A DNA stretch of 64,000 nt from Prochilodus magdalenae (lineage: Eukaryota; Chordata; Actinopteri; Characiformes; Prochilodontidae): positions 557,501 through 621,500 of the forward strand of contig JAMWET010000805.1 of NCBI GenBank assembly GCA_024036415.1, read 5' to 3'. Below are positions 23,918 through 61,081 of this stretch, one piece after another. A program made the translations under genes and the position numbers. Position 1 is the stretch's first letter; each line of letters begins with the position of its first letter. The notes beneath the pieces were generated by a model, which saw only the letters and a list, made by a program, of their open reading frames with translations, was not told where the DNA came from and did not search any database.

Positions 23918-25873
23918 GTAAGACTGACTTAACTTTATTTTATATCAGCTCAGGCTTTAACGTGTGAACGACCCTGTATTTGATTTTGTTTGGTATTTGA
24001 AGAAATATGTCATTTATTATACTCCCAGCATTTAAATAGGTTAAGCGTGTTACTAATTCACTCTTGGCTAATTCATAATTGTATCTTCCTGAAACTTTCC
24101 AGGAGGTTTCAGATTTCATTGCTGTTAACAGACATTAGGCGAAAGTGAGACTAAGCCGCGAACAGCAATGCAATCATGGAATTACCAGCTTTCATAGTCT
24201 TTCTGTACACTTGATCATCCACAGTCCTTTGTATTTGTTAAAAGCCACTTTGATCTGGGTCATAAACGATTTTTTTGTAAATCCTAGATCATTTATCATC
24301 AATCATAATGCAGCACGAATGAACTCTTTGCATTTTGTTAGCGCTGATTAAAGGAGCAATATGTTAAATTCTCAAATTTATATACCAAACAAATAGGAGA
24401 CAACATATCGCCAAAATATGCGTTGCTGTGTCTGCTCCTGTCGCAAGAGACTTCCTCCTCCCTCTTTACTGCTTACCAGTCAGCATCACATTTCATTCCT
24501 TTACCCATCAAGAGCGACTCCAGTGGTGAAAACCAGTGCATCACTTCCTTCTTGTTGGCAAAGCATTCGCCGGTGGCTTTCAGTGGGATTCGTCACTTAC
24601 CAAGAGCTTCAATTTATATTCATTCCTTCCTTTTATTAACTGCCTGTCCTTGAACAGTCTAACTGTAAGCAGTGGCTTCAACACGATTGACTGGAAGTTG
24701 GAATATGCCTTTGGGTCAGCATTGTTACTTCCTCATCCTCTGACTGATTCGCTTTGACGCTAGAGTAACTTACTATTGGCTTTTGAGGCACTAAGGGGTA
24801 ATACTTGCTGGGGCTAGCTAGTTAGCATGCTAACTTCTATGGATATCTCTACAACATGACATACAGATGTCTCTGACAGACCATCAAAACTGTTATTTCA
24901 TTAAATTCTGTTAATATTTGTATTCAAATATGAAATGTTTGAATCTAAAAAATTTACATATTGCTCCTTTAATTTCTTAATTTTCTTTTTCTTACATTGA
25001 TGGGAAATTCCACTGATTTTTCAACATCTTTTTACAAGTTAATATTTAAGAAAGCCGTTCAGGGTGCTTTCAGGTTAAATTCTCTGCTTTAGAAAAGCCC
25101 AAATCTGGAATTATACACAGTGGTGGGGGTAGGAACCAGACATACCCCTCTAAAATCTCACTCTCAAAAGTTTACTACACGGGAGATGGTTATGAATACA
25201 CACCTGAAGCCTGAAAAGTTCTTTCATGTTTTGGCCTAAACATATTTCTCCTAACATATTTCTTATACCACTGTTTACCATTTTTAACAATACAGTCCTC
25301 AGGTATGGATATGAAAGTACCCCTGGGTCCTTTCACCACCACTGTGTGTTCAATTCTCTACAACAAACTATTCGCAACCACTTTAAATAGTTTTTGTAAC
25401 TGAACTTTTTTTTTTTGTGGAACTCCTCCTACAAAGCCATGCACCTCTGACATTGTCCTCTTTTACCTGTTCTTTAATCTCTCATTCAACCTTTCACAGT
25501 GCACTCCCTCAAATGCTACACCTGCGTGGATGGAAACTGCAAGGTTCCTACAGAATGCCCAGAATCAAGCAACTTCTGCAAAATCTCTGTGTCATGTGAG
25601 TGCTTGTTACTGTGTTCATGACCCCCCACACCCCAACCCCCCCTAAAAAACAGAAGAACGAAAGAAAAAGTGCAGTATGCTGTGCCCTCCCCCTAAGCAG
25701 GAGAACTAACTGTGGAAGCTTACCTTCCCTGTTTTATATGAGCTGTGTTAAATGATAAGACTGAGGCTGACCTGACTTTGTCTTCTATAGATGACTCACT
25801 CTCTCGGACGTGTGAGGAGTTCTGTGTGCCTGGGGTGAATGTCTACTGCTGTCAGGAGGACCTGTGTGGCTGA
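23848..25873 (+). CDS. Ly6/uPAR-family (three-finger) secreted protein, three exons
   Basis: Exons 23848-23917, 25500-25595 and 25791-25873 join in phases 1 and 1 to an 82-residue protein, all with GT-AG introns. Residues 1 to about 24 are a signal peptide with a long hydrophobic core (LLLSTLVLALVLVLMW). The mature part begins near HSLKCYTC and has ten cysteines, including the LxCxxC start and the CCxxDLC end of the Ly6/uPAR fold. The three-exon layout (signal peptide, first half, second half) is the family norm. There is no C-terminal hydrophobic GPI signal, so secretion is inferred. The usual Asn after the last Cys is replaced by Gly and the stop. Receptor and role are unknown. Start chosen as the first ATG; a second in-frame ATG two codons later is possible. 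Confidence 0.85.
24352..24968. mobile_element. piggyBac-like MITE in Ly6-like intron 1
   Basis: Inverted ends AGGAGCAATATGT (24352) and ACATATTGCTCCT (to 24968) are flanked by TTAA on both sides (24348-24351 and 24969-24972). TTAA is the duplication made by piggyBac transposases. The 617 bp interior has no transposase frame. Confidence 0.85.
25500..25595 (+). CDS. Ly6-like exon 2
   Basis: Acceptor CCTTTCACAG precedes, donor GTGAGT follows. It encodes HSLKCYTCVDGNCKVPTEC and the fifth Cys, i.e. the first finger region. Confidence 0.87.
25791..25873 (+). CDS. Ly6-like exon 3 and stop
   Basis: Acceptor TCTTCTATAG precedes. It encodes the remaining five Cys and the CCQEDLCG terminus, then TGA. 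Confidence 0.87.
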
Positions 25874-26019
25874 AGCCCAGCTGATCTCAGCAAAGCTGCC
25901 GTAATACGATACGCAGCTCATATGTTACAATAATGCAGAAAACAATATAGTCAAATAAGATCTGATTGCTCTCTTATAGGAGCAACTTCTCTCAGTTTTC
26001 CTGCAATTTTCTATGTTTA

Positions 26020-26025
26020 AATAAA
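26020..26025 (+). terminator. Polyadenylation signal of the Ly6-like gene
   Basis: AATAAA about 150 bp after the stop codon. Confidence 0.65.
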
Positions 26026-26714
26026 AGGATAAAAGAGCAACTGGTCTCAGCTTGTCTGCGATTTTTCCCCACCTTTAAAGAGCCTAAAGCTACAGTTAGT
26101 GACTACCGCCCTGCAAAGCCCTTCCAGCACTGGACTGTCTCAGATGCTAAAGAACACCAACTGACATTATGAATGCAATATACACATAGCAGAATGCTAA
26201 ACAGCACTCAGTAACGTTTCCTTGTTGGTATGTAACGACTGGAATCAAAACTTTGTGACACAAACCACTGTTAGTGGACTATTTTATTATGTACAGGTCA
26301 AACAGGCTTTCTGTGCAAACAAACAAAAACGGTGTTACAGTGGAGTTTACAGACTTGGCTGCCCAGCTTGTTTCCATGCAGTGATATGAATCTAATAGAT
26401 CAATAATTCATTCACTATAGAACCTAGAACACACATCAGATGCTGAAAGTGCGATTTTTAATAATTTCATGGAAATGATTAACTCATTTAGAACTTGAAG
26501 GCAGAAAGGGAAACAAAAGGCTGGAAAAGTAAGAGGTACTAATAAAAAACCTGAAAGAACATGGCCGGGTATAAGAAGTGTATTTCACCGAGGCAGAGTC
26601 TCTCAGAAGCAAAGATAAGCAGGGGGTCACCAATCTGAAAAAAAAGTCTAAAAGTGGACTAAACAATTTCAGAAAAATGTTCCGCAAAAAAGAAACTACA
26701 AGGACTTTCACACA

Positions 26715-27136
26715 TCACCCCCATCCTTCTTCAGCTACACTGGCTACCAGTCACAGAGCGCATTCACTATAAGATCCTTCTTCTGACCTTTAAAGCCCTA
26801 CACGGACTAGCACCCACCTATCTGTCAGCCCTCCTTCATCCTACTGTTCCATCACGTAAGCTAAGGTCTTCTGACTCTGGTCTCCTAGCTGTTCCTGGGT
26901 CCAGGCTTTCCTCTATGGGTGGCAGGTCATTTAGTGTTGCTGCCCCCACACTCTGGAACTCCCTACCTTCATCTATACGCACTTCACCCTCTCTTTCCAT
27001 CTTCAAAACTCAGTTAAAACTTACCTTTTCTCTAAACATTTTAATTCTTCATGATCATTTTTTGTTTGTTTGTTTGTTGGTTAATTATTGTGTTTGTAAA
27101 GCGTCCTTGGGTTTGTGAAAGGATAGAAGTGTAAAC

Positions 27137-27173
<37 letters not shown>
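26715..27173 (+). pseudogene. LINE ORF2 C-terminal fragment with (ATT)n tail
   Basis: Across several frames one reads HWLPVTERIHYKILL-type and LRSSDSGLLAVPGSRLS motifs, then SFSVAAPTLWNSLPSSIRTS and LSIFKTQLKLTF. This is the conserved end of a fish non-LTR retrotransposon. The 3' region GCGTCCTTGGGTTTGTG leads into (ATT)n at 27137-27173, the usual tail. Frameshifts and stops break it. Confidence 0.82.
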
Positions 27174-27174
<1 letters not shown>

Positions 27175-27177
27175 CCC

Positions 27178-28234
27178 TCCATTTCCAGTACATAATACCA
27201 TCAAAAGATTCAAAGGATCCGGAGAAATCCCTGGGCACATGGGACAAAGCTGACTGTGAATACTAATACTAATAATGCTCGTCATCTTCGGGCCCTCGGG
27301 CGGCACTGCATTCAAAACAGGAATGATTCTGTACTGGAAATCACTTAATGGGCTCGGGAACACTTCCAGAAATCATAGTCTGTAAACACAGTTCCCCATG
27401 CGATCCACAAATGTAAGTTATGGCTGTATTATGCAAATAAGAAGCCACATGCCAACATGATCCACAAACGCCGCCGTCTTCTCTGGGCCACGGCTCATTT
27501 AAAATGGACTGAGATAGAATGGGAAACAGTCCAGTTCAGTGGTCAGATGAATCAAATGCCATGGACAACATACCTTATGGACTCAAGAGGAGAGGGACCA
27601 TCCAGCTCTTCATCAACACACAGGTCAAAAGCCTGCATCTCTGATGGTATGAGGCTGTGTTAGTGCTTAAGGTGTGGGCAGCTTACACATCTGGAAAGGC
27701 CCCGTCAATGCGGAACAGTATATCGAGGTTTTAGAACTAAATACGCTCCCATCCAGACCACGTCTCTTTCAGAAAAGGCCTTGCACATTTCAGCAAGACA
27801 ATGCCAACCCACATACTGCATCCATCACAACAACAAGAGCAGTCCTGGTGCAGAACTGGCCTGCCCGCAGTCCAGACCTTTCACTAATAGAAGACATTTG
27901 GCGCATCATCAAACCAAAAACCTGGCAAAAAAGACCCAGGACTGTTGAGCAGTTAGAATCCTACATCAGACAAGAATGGAACAACACCCTCTCCCAAAAC
28001 ACCCTAACAATGGTCTCCTCACTTCCCGGACGTTTACAGACTGTTGTGCTGCTGCCATCAAGCTCTAAATGAGTTAATCATTTTCATGCTATGGTAAAAT
28101 GTCTCACTTTCAACATCTTAAATATGTTCTATGTATAAATACAGGTATATGAGATTTGCAAATCAATGCATTCTGCTTTTATTCACACTTATTTACATTG
28201 TACACCGTGTCCAAACTGTTTTGGAAAGGTGTTT
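27178..28234 (+). mobile_element. Tc1-like element (lineage B), 5'-truncated
   Basis: Starts abruptly next to the LINE (ATT)n tail and ends near 28234 with a decayed CCAAACTGTTTTGGAAAGGT terminal repeat. The interior keeps much of a transposase gene in mixed frames. Confidence 0.85.
27457..28072 (+). pseudogene. Tc1-like transposase pseudogene, catalytic part
   Basis: Frame 27457-27663 begins MIHKRRRLLWATAHLKWT, leading into the region of the first catalytic Asp, which is blurred (SGQMNQ in place of the usual SDES). Frame 27674-28072 reads GSLHIWKGPVNAEQYIEVL, TFQQDNANPHTA with the second catalytic Asp, and WPARSPDLSLIEDIW with the third acid, ending SLPGRLQTVV. Frame changes and internal stops show it is dead. 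Confidence 0.85.
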
Positions 28235-28239
28235 ATAGA

Positions 28240-29156
28240 TAAATGCTTTAAGTAGCGACGTAATTTCCTGAAAATGAGGTTTGGTGGTTTCTATCTCTAA
28301 TTACATGGCAGTTTGGGCACCTTTGGCTTCCCTGATAGCCTCGTAACTTACAGTCAAGGAAATTGTGATGATTTATTTTCATATCATCATCATTTATTTT
28401 CCAGCAGAACCTTTACATAAGAGATCACGACTCTCTGCCATAAAGAGCTGCACGAGCACTGTCTGTTTAAAAAAGCTGTAGAAAAGCTGGGCATGGAATT
28501 CCGAAGGTAATCAATCTGCTAGGACTGGTTTGGTCACTATGACTAAGGAGGTATGAGTCTAGAAATCTTCTGGGAGTTTAGTCTTTCACTAACTTTCAGT
28601 TAGATTGTGTGAACTAAAACATCTCATCAGAAACCGTCTGCTGGTTGATAAAATACAGGGATCTTATATAAACTTAAATAAACAAAGGGCACACCATAAA
28701 CATAAATATAAACAAAGGACACACCAGATCTCTTTAAGGCGAGAGAGTCAGAGAATAGGAAAGTCCCATCCTGTTATCTGAAATAGCAATCTGGGAAGGA
28801 AGAAAAATTCTAAAAAAGAATTATAAAGTGACAACACATGCAGTGTTTGTTTGTTTATTTGTTTGTTTGAAGCAAGGTCAACTTACTCTATTGTAATCTA
28901 ACTTTGTATTTGCGTCATACAGTAAATAGAAAACCTGTAATCTCCATAAAGGTCAAAAACCAAAATTCAATATATAACGGCCCACCAAGTCAAGTCCTGA
29001 AGTTTGCTTCTATATTTATTTATTTATTTATTTTTATTATAAGGCTAATGTAGCTAGATATGTAAACTACAACCATGTTAGGTACCACAGTAGAGTTCAG
29101 CTTTCCTAAATAGTTTTGCATATGTAGTTTCTGACACTGTATATACTATACACTAG
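28240..29156. other. Non-coding stretch
   Basis: No supported gene. A short tandem duplication (AAACAAAGGGCACACC and AAACAAAGGACACACC) lies at 28680-28730, and TTTA/GTTT short repeats at 28850-28870 and 29013-29035. Confidence 0.45.
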
Positions 29157-29294
29157 GGAGAGAAACCCTTCACACAGGCGGGGATTTGTAATGGTGTTTT
29201 TGTAGATTGTATCTGTACAAAGGTGCATATAAAATCAACATGTCCTAAAAACAACACCATTACAAATCTCTGATTGTGTGAAGGGTCTCTCTCT
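29157..29294. mobile_element. Small palindromic MITE-like element
   Basis: Arms 29157-29200 and 29247-29294 are inverted copies (AACCCTTCACACAGG, GATTTGTAATGGTGTTTT) around a loop of about 46 bp. No coding capacity. Confidence 0.78.
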
Positions 29295-29514
29295 GGGCCA
29301 TGCATCTGTATTAAATTATGAATTTATGAAATAAGTGGGATCAGTTAATGGCAGTGTGTAATCTCAGGCTGTGCATGTGTTTGGGTTGGAGTGGTCTTTT
29401 GGATATGTAGGTCATCAGACAGGCCGAAAAAGAGATAAAGCCATATGCATATGTGAGTGAAGCGATTACCTATGTCTGTTCACCAATCAGTCTATGAACA
29501 TCAGTTACATATAT

Positions 29515-29520
29515 ACATAT

Positions 29521-29600
<80 letters not shown>
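29515..29600 (+). repeat. (TA)n microsatellite
   Basis: Imperfect TATACA units lead into about 30 TA units. Poly-Tyr/Ile frames across it are artefacts. Confidence 0.95.
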
Positions 29601-29615
<15 letters not shown>

Positions 29616-29689
29616 TATACAGCATTACATTGTGGTCATATCTCCACCTGTCATGTATATTTTGTTGCACCACAAAACCCCTTTTTAGC

Positions 29690-30030
29690 ATAGTTTAAAA
29701 AGATATTCATGGACAGACCAATAGAACTGCTAAAACATGCTTAGGAAAAATCGTGTTATATGAGTCTCCCCAAAGCGGTTTCATCCTCCTATGAAGTTTC
29801 AATTTGAGTCACTCCATGCCAGTCTAGCTCTACACCATTGGACATGTTGACGTGGTGGCTAGTTGTCCTACACCGTTGCAGTATTTGGTGATGTTGATGC
29901 AGTGGGCAGTTGTCCTGACGGTGTGCATGTAGCTCTGCGTTGTGAAGTTGTGGTGCTGGCACTAACAGGATGACTCATGGAGTGGATGACTTTGAATTGT
30001 CTGCAGTTGTGGTTGTTGGGTCAGTCAGGT
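29690..30030 (-). mobile_element. Tc1-like relic, lineage A copy 3 (old)
   Basis: Matches the 36486-37189 copy in the GAGTCACTCCATGCCAGTCT block and in GTCAGTCAGGTACAGAGATA, but is more diverged and has tandem-like rearrangement (CAGTTGTCCT and TAGTTGTCCTACACC blocks). Confidence 0.65.
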
Positions 30031-30045
30031 ACAGAGATAAGGCCC

Positions 30046-30213
<168 letters not shown>

Positions 30214-31500
30214 GAAAGAAAAAAGACATATTTGAAATTCTGCACTACTCTATATCTCTATTCAAATTCTATGCTGGGGTCTACCTAGGTCCTTAGAACG
30301 ATGTCCAGACCTCAACATCACTGAATGTGTTCGGGAGTATGTTTAAGGGCTGAGCTAGAATAAGAAGAATAAGACTAAATACTGTAGGCCTTGAACTGAC
30401 ATATCCCAGAGAAGCATTAATTATCTGGTTATCTCTATAGCTAATCAATCATTTCACAAAATAACCTGACAGCTTTTAAAGTCTTTCGTCCAAATATATG
30501 TCTACCTGAGCCGGTGTTCCATAGGTGTTAGCGTGATCCCTTCCATTTTTTGGATAACTAAGAAATAAATAAACTTCACCTGATCAGCACCCAATTTTAT
30601 AAATGGTTCCTACTTGGACACTGACAAATCGGACCGCTACTCATAATCTTAATCAAAGAGGGAAATATGGGTCAAATGCGCATTAATCTTCAGCTTTTAT
30701 TTCCTTTTCCATTAGAGTGCAGCCAGATATTAAAGGGATTTAAAAAAAAACAACCAGCGGGAACTTCAGTGCCCGCACACACACACACTCTCCCTCTTTG
30801 CCTCTTTTATCTCGTCACAGTCGCTACTGGACAGAGAAAGATTAAGAGGCAAATGCCTTGATCTGCTGAACTGATGCAGCACTTCTGTCAATTTACAACT
30901 TCCAAGAAAGACAAAAAGTGAAAAGCCAGTTCAGAGAATAGGGGCTCTTTCGCTGATTAGGAGTAACGTGGGAAAACTGGCAGCAAAAGTGAAAGAGAGG
31001 AAGAGGGGTACTGAAAAGGATAAGGGCAACATGGCAGAGGTGGAAAGTAACAGCTACTGCGGGTTCTCAGCTGGGCTCTTAACCGAGTTACTGAGTGTTG
31101 GAATTTGTCTTTTAGAAAATACAGATTCCACAATTCCATTTATTCCAATTATCCAATTATCAAAACTGGAATACCAAAAAGATACAGAGAAAATGGAACA
31201 TAACAACCACCTGGAAGACCCGCAAGACCACCAAAACTGCGCCGCCTTCAGATAAACAGCACTTAAAGCTTTTATCTTTGTTATGTGCTTAACTAGCCCT
31301 ACAACTGAACTCTGTCATTTTGCCGTCTTACGTGCCAAATCTGGGAGCAGCATAGAAGCACGCCCGGAGCAGTGGGTAATTAAGAGCCTTGCCACAGCCT
31401 GGTATGCCTAGTGAATCATAGGACCTGAACCTTCAAGCTTCCAGATCTAGGCTCACCCCTCAAACCACCAGGCTACCGGTTGTACCACCCCACCCTTTGA
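30214..31500. other. Non-coding stretch
   Basis: No supported gene. The frame at 30968-31255 shows no domain. Confidence 0.45.
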
Positions 31501-31504
31501 AAGA

Positions 31505-31780
31505 GAGGAGACAACCAAGCTCCACTCTTGCTTCAGATCTGAAAGAATCCACAGGTGTTTCTGTCCATCCTTCCACTGTGAAAAGACAACTCAGTGATAT
31601 GGGTCTGAAAGGACGTGTATCTGTTCAAGAACCTTCTCACTGAGAAAAGCACACATCGAACAGTGAAGCTGCTGGCATTCGATAGCTGCTGGCATTCTCA
31701 GAACAACGGCCCGACTTCTCCAGAATCCCGACTGAATTTAATACTGAAATAAATGAAATCATGGTGAGTTGTTGGGGCTT
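31505..31780 (+). pseudogene. Tc1-like transposase fragment
   Basis: Reads SDLKESTGVSVHPSTVKRQL and SDMGLKGRVS, the second helix-turn-helix of a Tc1 transposase, followed after stops by sequence leading toward the catalytic region. A 20 bp stretch (GCTGCTGGCATTC) is tandemly duplicated at about 31668-31697. Confidence 0.72.
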
Positions 31781-32866
31781 CTGAATCATATCCTCAGGAT
31801 GTGCCGACTGAGCACACTTCCTGAGATCAGCAAAGCCTAAATAAGCACCTAGGTCTTTCTCACACTGACCTACTTCTACTAGGCAAAGATCTGTGCACTT
31901 TCAGACCCCACAGGGCTCATAGCGCGTGGTTCTGCACCAGCCATCGCCAGGCCTATTTCAGGACAATTCCACAAATAAAAGATGAAAAGGTTGCTGACAA
32001 GACATCATATGCACTTAGGCTAAGTAGCAGCAGCCTGAGTAGAGGGTGCACCACCGCTGTGTCGCAGCAGGCATTCTCACTTTGGTGGATTTCCTCTTTC
32101 CCAGAATGCACACCCAAACTAGCCTCTGGGCTACAGTCTATCTTTTCTCGTAAGGATGACGGTGATGTATGAAAGACCTTGGCTAAGAGACGTTTAAGGG
32201 AATCTTAGTCCCGAGGCTTTGATATGTGAGACCCGAGGCTTTGATATGTGAGGCACGTTCCAAACGTGAGCTCCGAGGCTTTCCCAGAGGAAGACTCGCG
32301 ACATGACACTTGATAAATAAAGCATTTCTCAGTGCAGTATTTAACTAGCCTACATTTCCGTGTCCCAGTGGAGCGACACAATGCATTTACACTATATTCT
32401 GAAGCTGTGATTTCGCTCAGTCCAGTAGCTGGGTAACTGATCTATCTATATCAGTACTCACAAATGCATTCTTCAGCCCATCCCATATAAGCCCTCTCCC
32501 ATAAGCTAACAAACAATTTTAGTAAATCACTGCATACTCAAATGCATATTTAGAGTAAATTCAGGGTCTTAATCAGTGTAATCAGGGGTCCTTTTTGTGT
32601 GGAATCAAGCTAAGCTAACAGTAGCATGTGGCGATTCGTTGCCACCTACAGTATAACTTAGCTAGTAATGAATAGCTGTAACAACATACATCACTGCTGA
32701 ACGGGTTGGGCTCATGTGATATGATATTAATAACAGTTTTTCAGTAATAACTGCAGATTACACTGAAATGCTAAATGCTAGATGCCAAAACTTAAGTTAG
32801 GACATGGTAAAAAATACAAAAGTGTTATTAAATAATAAGCTATTATTTTCTATTTATTGGAATTTG
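31781..32866. other. Non-coding stretch
   Basis: No supported gene. A short tandem duplication (CCCGAGGCTTTGATATGTGA) lies at 32210-32252. Confidence 0.45.
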
Positions 32867-33271
32867 GGTACCACTTTAAAATAAGGCTACCTTTATAAAG
32901 AGTTTATGGATGGTTTAAAATGAGTTTACTAATGGTTATTAATTAGGCCATAAGCAGTTACAACACATAAATAAGATGGGCAACAGTGACTTGTTATTAG
33001 CCTAACAGTAAACACACATAACTTTATACTGTTAAAACTCAGATTTTGATGTTTACTAATCTTACTTTGTCTTTTCCATCAGTCCACATAACCCTGTCAG
33101 CTTCAATACACATTCACGTGCATCATATGGAGACGCACTTTTTAATAATGTGTTATAACTGCTTATTAATAATTTGTAAAGTGTTTATGACCTAACTAAT
33201 AACCAACAGTAACCTATTAGTAAACCATTTCTAAAACCTTTATAAAGGTAGCCTTATTCTAAAGTGGTACC
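32867..33271. mobile_element. hAT-like MITE, complete
   Basis: Inverted ends GGTACCACTTTAAAATAAGG and its near complement at 33241-33271 bracket 405 bp. The flanks 32859-32866 (GGAATTTG) and 33272-33279 (GGAATTTC) match at seven of eight bases, an 8 bp duplication as made by hAT transposases. No transposase frame. A related end lies at 54797-54815. Confidence 0.85.
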
Positions 33272-33279
33272 GGAATTTC

Positions 33280-35011
33280 AGGTCACATAACTCCTAGAAG
33301 AAGCTGTTTCATTGCTCAGATTCAGTTATGGGTTTTAAATATGAGTCACTGTGGATGTGAGATCCTTAATGAATTCTGTCTGAATGCTGTACAGGTTTCT
33401 CCTGTTTCAGGAAGCCGATTCCAGCTCTGTTTCTCATCCACAGTGTCCTCATTTTACAGGTTCCTGTAAACTGTCTAAAGCTTGTAAGGATTGAGTCTCA
33501 TTGTAAAATCATTTTTATGTGTGTAGCTTTAAAAACAAAAGACTTCATGTATATGGAATCCTTGGCCCCAAGACTGGAGGTAGTTCAGCTGGATAGAATG
33601 GCATTTTAAACTGAAATCTCGATGCTAAGAGTGGAACCCAAGTCTCAGTCTACATTTATTCAAGTAAAATTCAGTATTAAATTTTTGTAAAATTAACAAC
33701 CTTCTGCTATTGCAGGATTACAGGCTTCCATATCACTGCTGTCTGAACTAAACCTGTATCTCCAAAATGCAAAATGCCTTACAGCAAAAGGGAAATCCCT
33801 ACTTTAATGTAAGCCAGTGTAACCAGACTTTTACCAGTAAGTTTGGTCAAGTCATCATGAATACATTCCATACAATGTGAAGAGCAACAAGAACAGACAT
33901 ACAAGGTTTTGTTCTGACAGACAGGTTCTTTCCTTTTCAAGTGTACAATGTAACTGCAGTTAACTAGTTCTACATGATACCGCTTGACCCTTAATGATGT
34001 TCTCTGACCTTGCCAACCACATATATCTACAGGTAAAGCTACAGATTGATTTTACTCTACTGTGAATAAGTAATATTTCCCCATTCGGGAGCTCTCTGCT
34101 AAAACAGGACACCAAAAATGTGGCCTCCAACAACCAATAACCCAGCCAGTCAAATATGTTGCAGATGAGTTTGTATAATCTCACAAACTAAATAAAATGG
34201 TATGCAGCAAAGCAAAGTTGAGCAAAGTTAAAAATGTGATTTTTATAACTAGCTATGAACCCCCGTTGATTGTTCCAGCCTATCCAGAGCTGTTGGAAAT
34301 ATCTAATCTAGGCCAAAACTGGATGTTGTAATTCAACTATGCTGAACACCATCACGTCTTCATGATACAATTACAAGCCTGAGAAGGTAATGGCAGTCTC
34401 GGAGTACATCATGTTCCAAAGGGGCAGCTCGAATTCTTCCTCAGAACAGTTGGTTAATTGTTGTTTTTTCCATTCAAAAATTCCTGATTTCTTTTTTTTT
34501 TTCCTGATTTCTGGTTTCTGCGCACTTGAGCGATGCACTGTAGAAAGTGCAACCTAAAAACATGACTCTAATATGTTAAATGTATATATATATAAATTTT
34601 ACTCAACTCAAATAATGACTTTAATTGAAAGAATTGTTTGTTCAAAGTCCTTTTCTTTTTTTAGGTTGAATAAACCTAATTCGTTTGCTTGTAACGACTT
34701 ATGGAGTGTGTGTTTTATGTTGGACCAGCACAACACCTTTAACAGTGTGGATTTCATGACTTCTCACAAACTAGTCTGCAAAGACGCCATGTAGACAGCT
34801 AGTGCATTCATTACGAAGCACGGGCAGTGAGGGGTTTGTGTTGTGAGCTGTGTATAGAGTAGTAATGGTCCTCTGCATCTATTGGATTACGGGAGGGATT
34901 TCATTCAGTATTAATCTGTGGGACAGCAGGCAGCGGGAGCAGTAAAGTCCAGCTGCTCTGTGTCTGCTACTGACTCCACGTCCGTCCTATTGTTCATCAC
35001 GGAGCTCCAGA
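33280..35011. other. Spacer upstream of samsn1 long first exon
   Basis: No supported gene. The 34860-35011 stretch is the likely 5' leader and proximal promoter of the long samsn1 form; no TATA box was recognised near it. Confidence 0.4.
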
Positions 35012-60047
<25,036 letters not shown>

Positions 60048-60318
60048 CGTCTGTTTCCTTTGAAACATGTTGCAATGAGCATTGAGCAACGCAGGCTTAC
60101 TCAACCTGCAAAAACTCAATTAGCCCATATCAGTAAATGTTTATTTTTATCAATGGACATCTAGATATATTCATAGAACTATAAATCATATATAGTTCAC
60201 CACGTTAGAAGAGATCTTTCATATTTATACTCCTTTTTTTTTCCTTTCTGTGGAACGATGTGTTGTGTTTTACTGCATTCCTACTCTATGTATATAAATA
60301 CCTTCTTAGGTAAGATTT

Positions 60319-60324
60319 AATAAA
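60319..60324 (+). terminator. samsn1: samsn1 polyadenylation signal
   Basis: AATAAA about 270 bp after the stop codon, followed by a T/G-rich stretch. Confidence 0.7.
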
Positions 60325-60931
60325 TTATTTATGTTTGATTGAGCCTGTCATTTTTGGTTATTTCAGGTTATTTTCATAAACGCTTCCATGCTCCAGTTTA
60401 ATTTTACACTTCAGTTTTATCATTGAAATTGTCCTACAACAAACAAGCACCAATAATAAGGTCACTAAATCATTATATTTACATTTATACTTATGTAATA
60501 GTATAGAATATAATATTTTATAATAAATAAATAAAAATAAATTCACCAACTTTTTGTGAAAATTTAAATTGAAAAACTTAAAGGAAAAAAAAAATACGGA
60601 AAATCTCATATTCCATAAACACCAACATGTCACAAAAGGAGAAACGTAAAAAAGACTGATAGAAAAGGCTTCATAGAACAAACTCAGTACGGTCTAATCT
60701 TCAGTACACATGTAACAACTACATGTTTAAAGCTTACAGGTTTACTTAACATTAGTTGAGAATTCGTAATGTATCACTTCATGATACCTAATGCATTACT
60801 TAGTTAATTAGTCACATATCCCCTTTTCCACCAAAATATTTATATTTCTATTTATTTCACAAAGATATATTATTTCTTACATCTGGTAACTTTGTATGCT
60901 TTTCCTAAAGTTTAACCATTCAGTCTATTTA

Positions 60932-61081
60932 ACTGTGGGGGTCCTGACCACTGAAGAACAGGGTAAAAGAGGGAAACGAAGTAAACAGAGAATCAGATGG
61001 ACTACAGTCTGCACCTGTAGAACTGCAGAGTTCTCCTATATGTTGAGTAGAGGTGCTTTTAATGTTATGGCTGATGGGTGT
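60932..61081 (+). mobile_element. Palindromic MITE family P, right-end fragment
   Basis: GGGGTCCTGACCACTGAAGA to TGTTATGGCTGATGGGTGT matches the right terminal 150 bp of the element at 63217-63918. It lies just downstream of samsn1. Confidence 0.8.
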
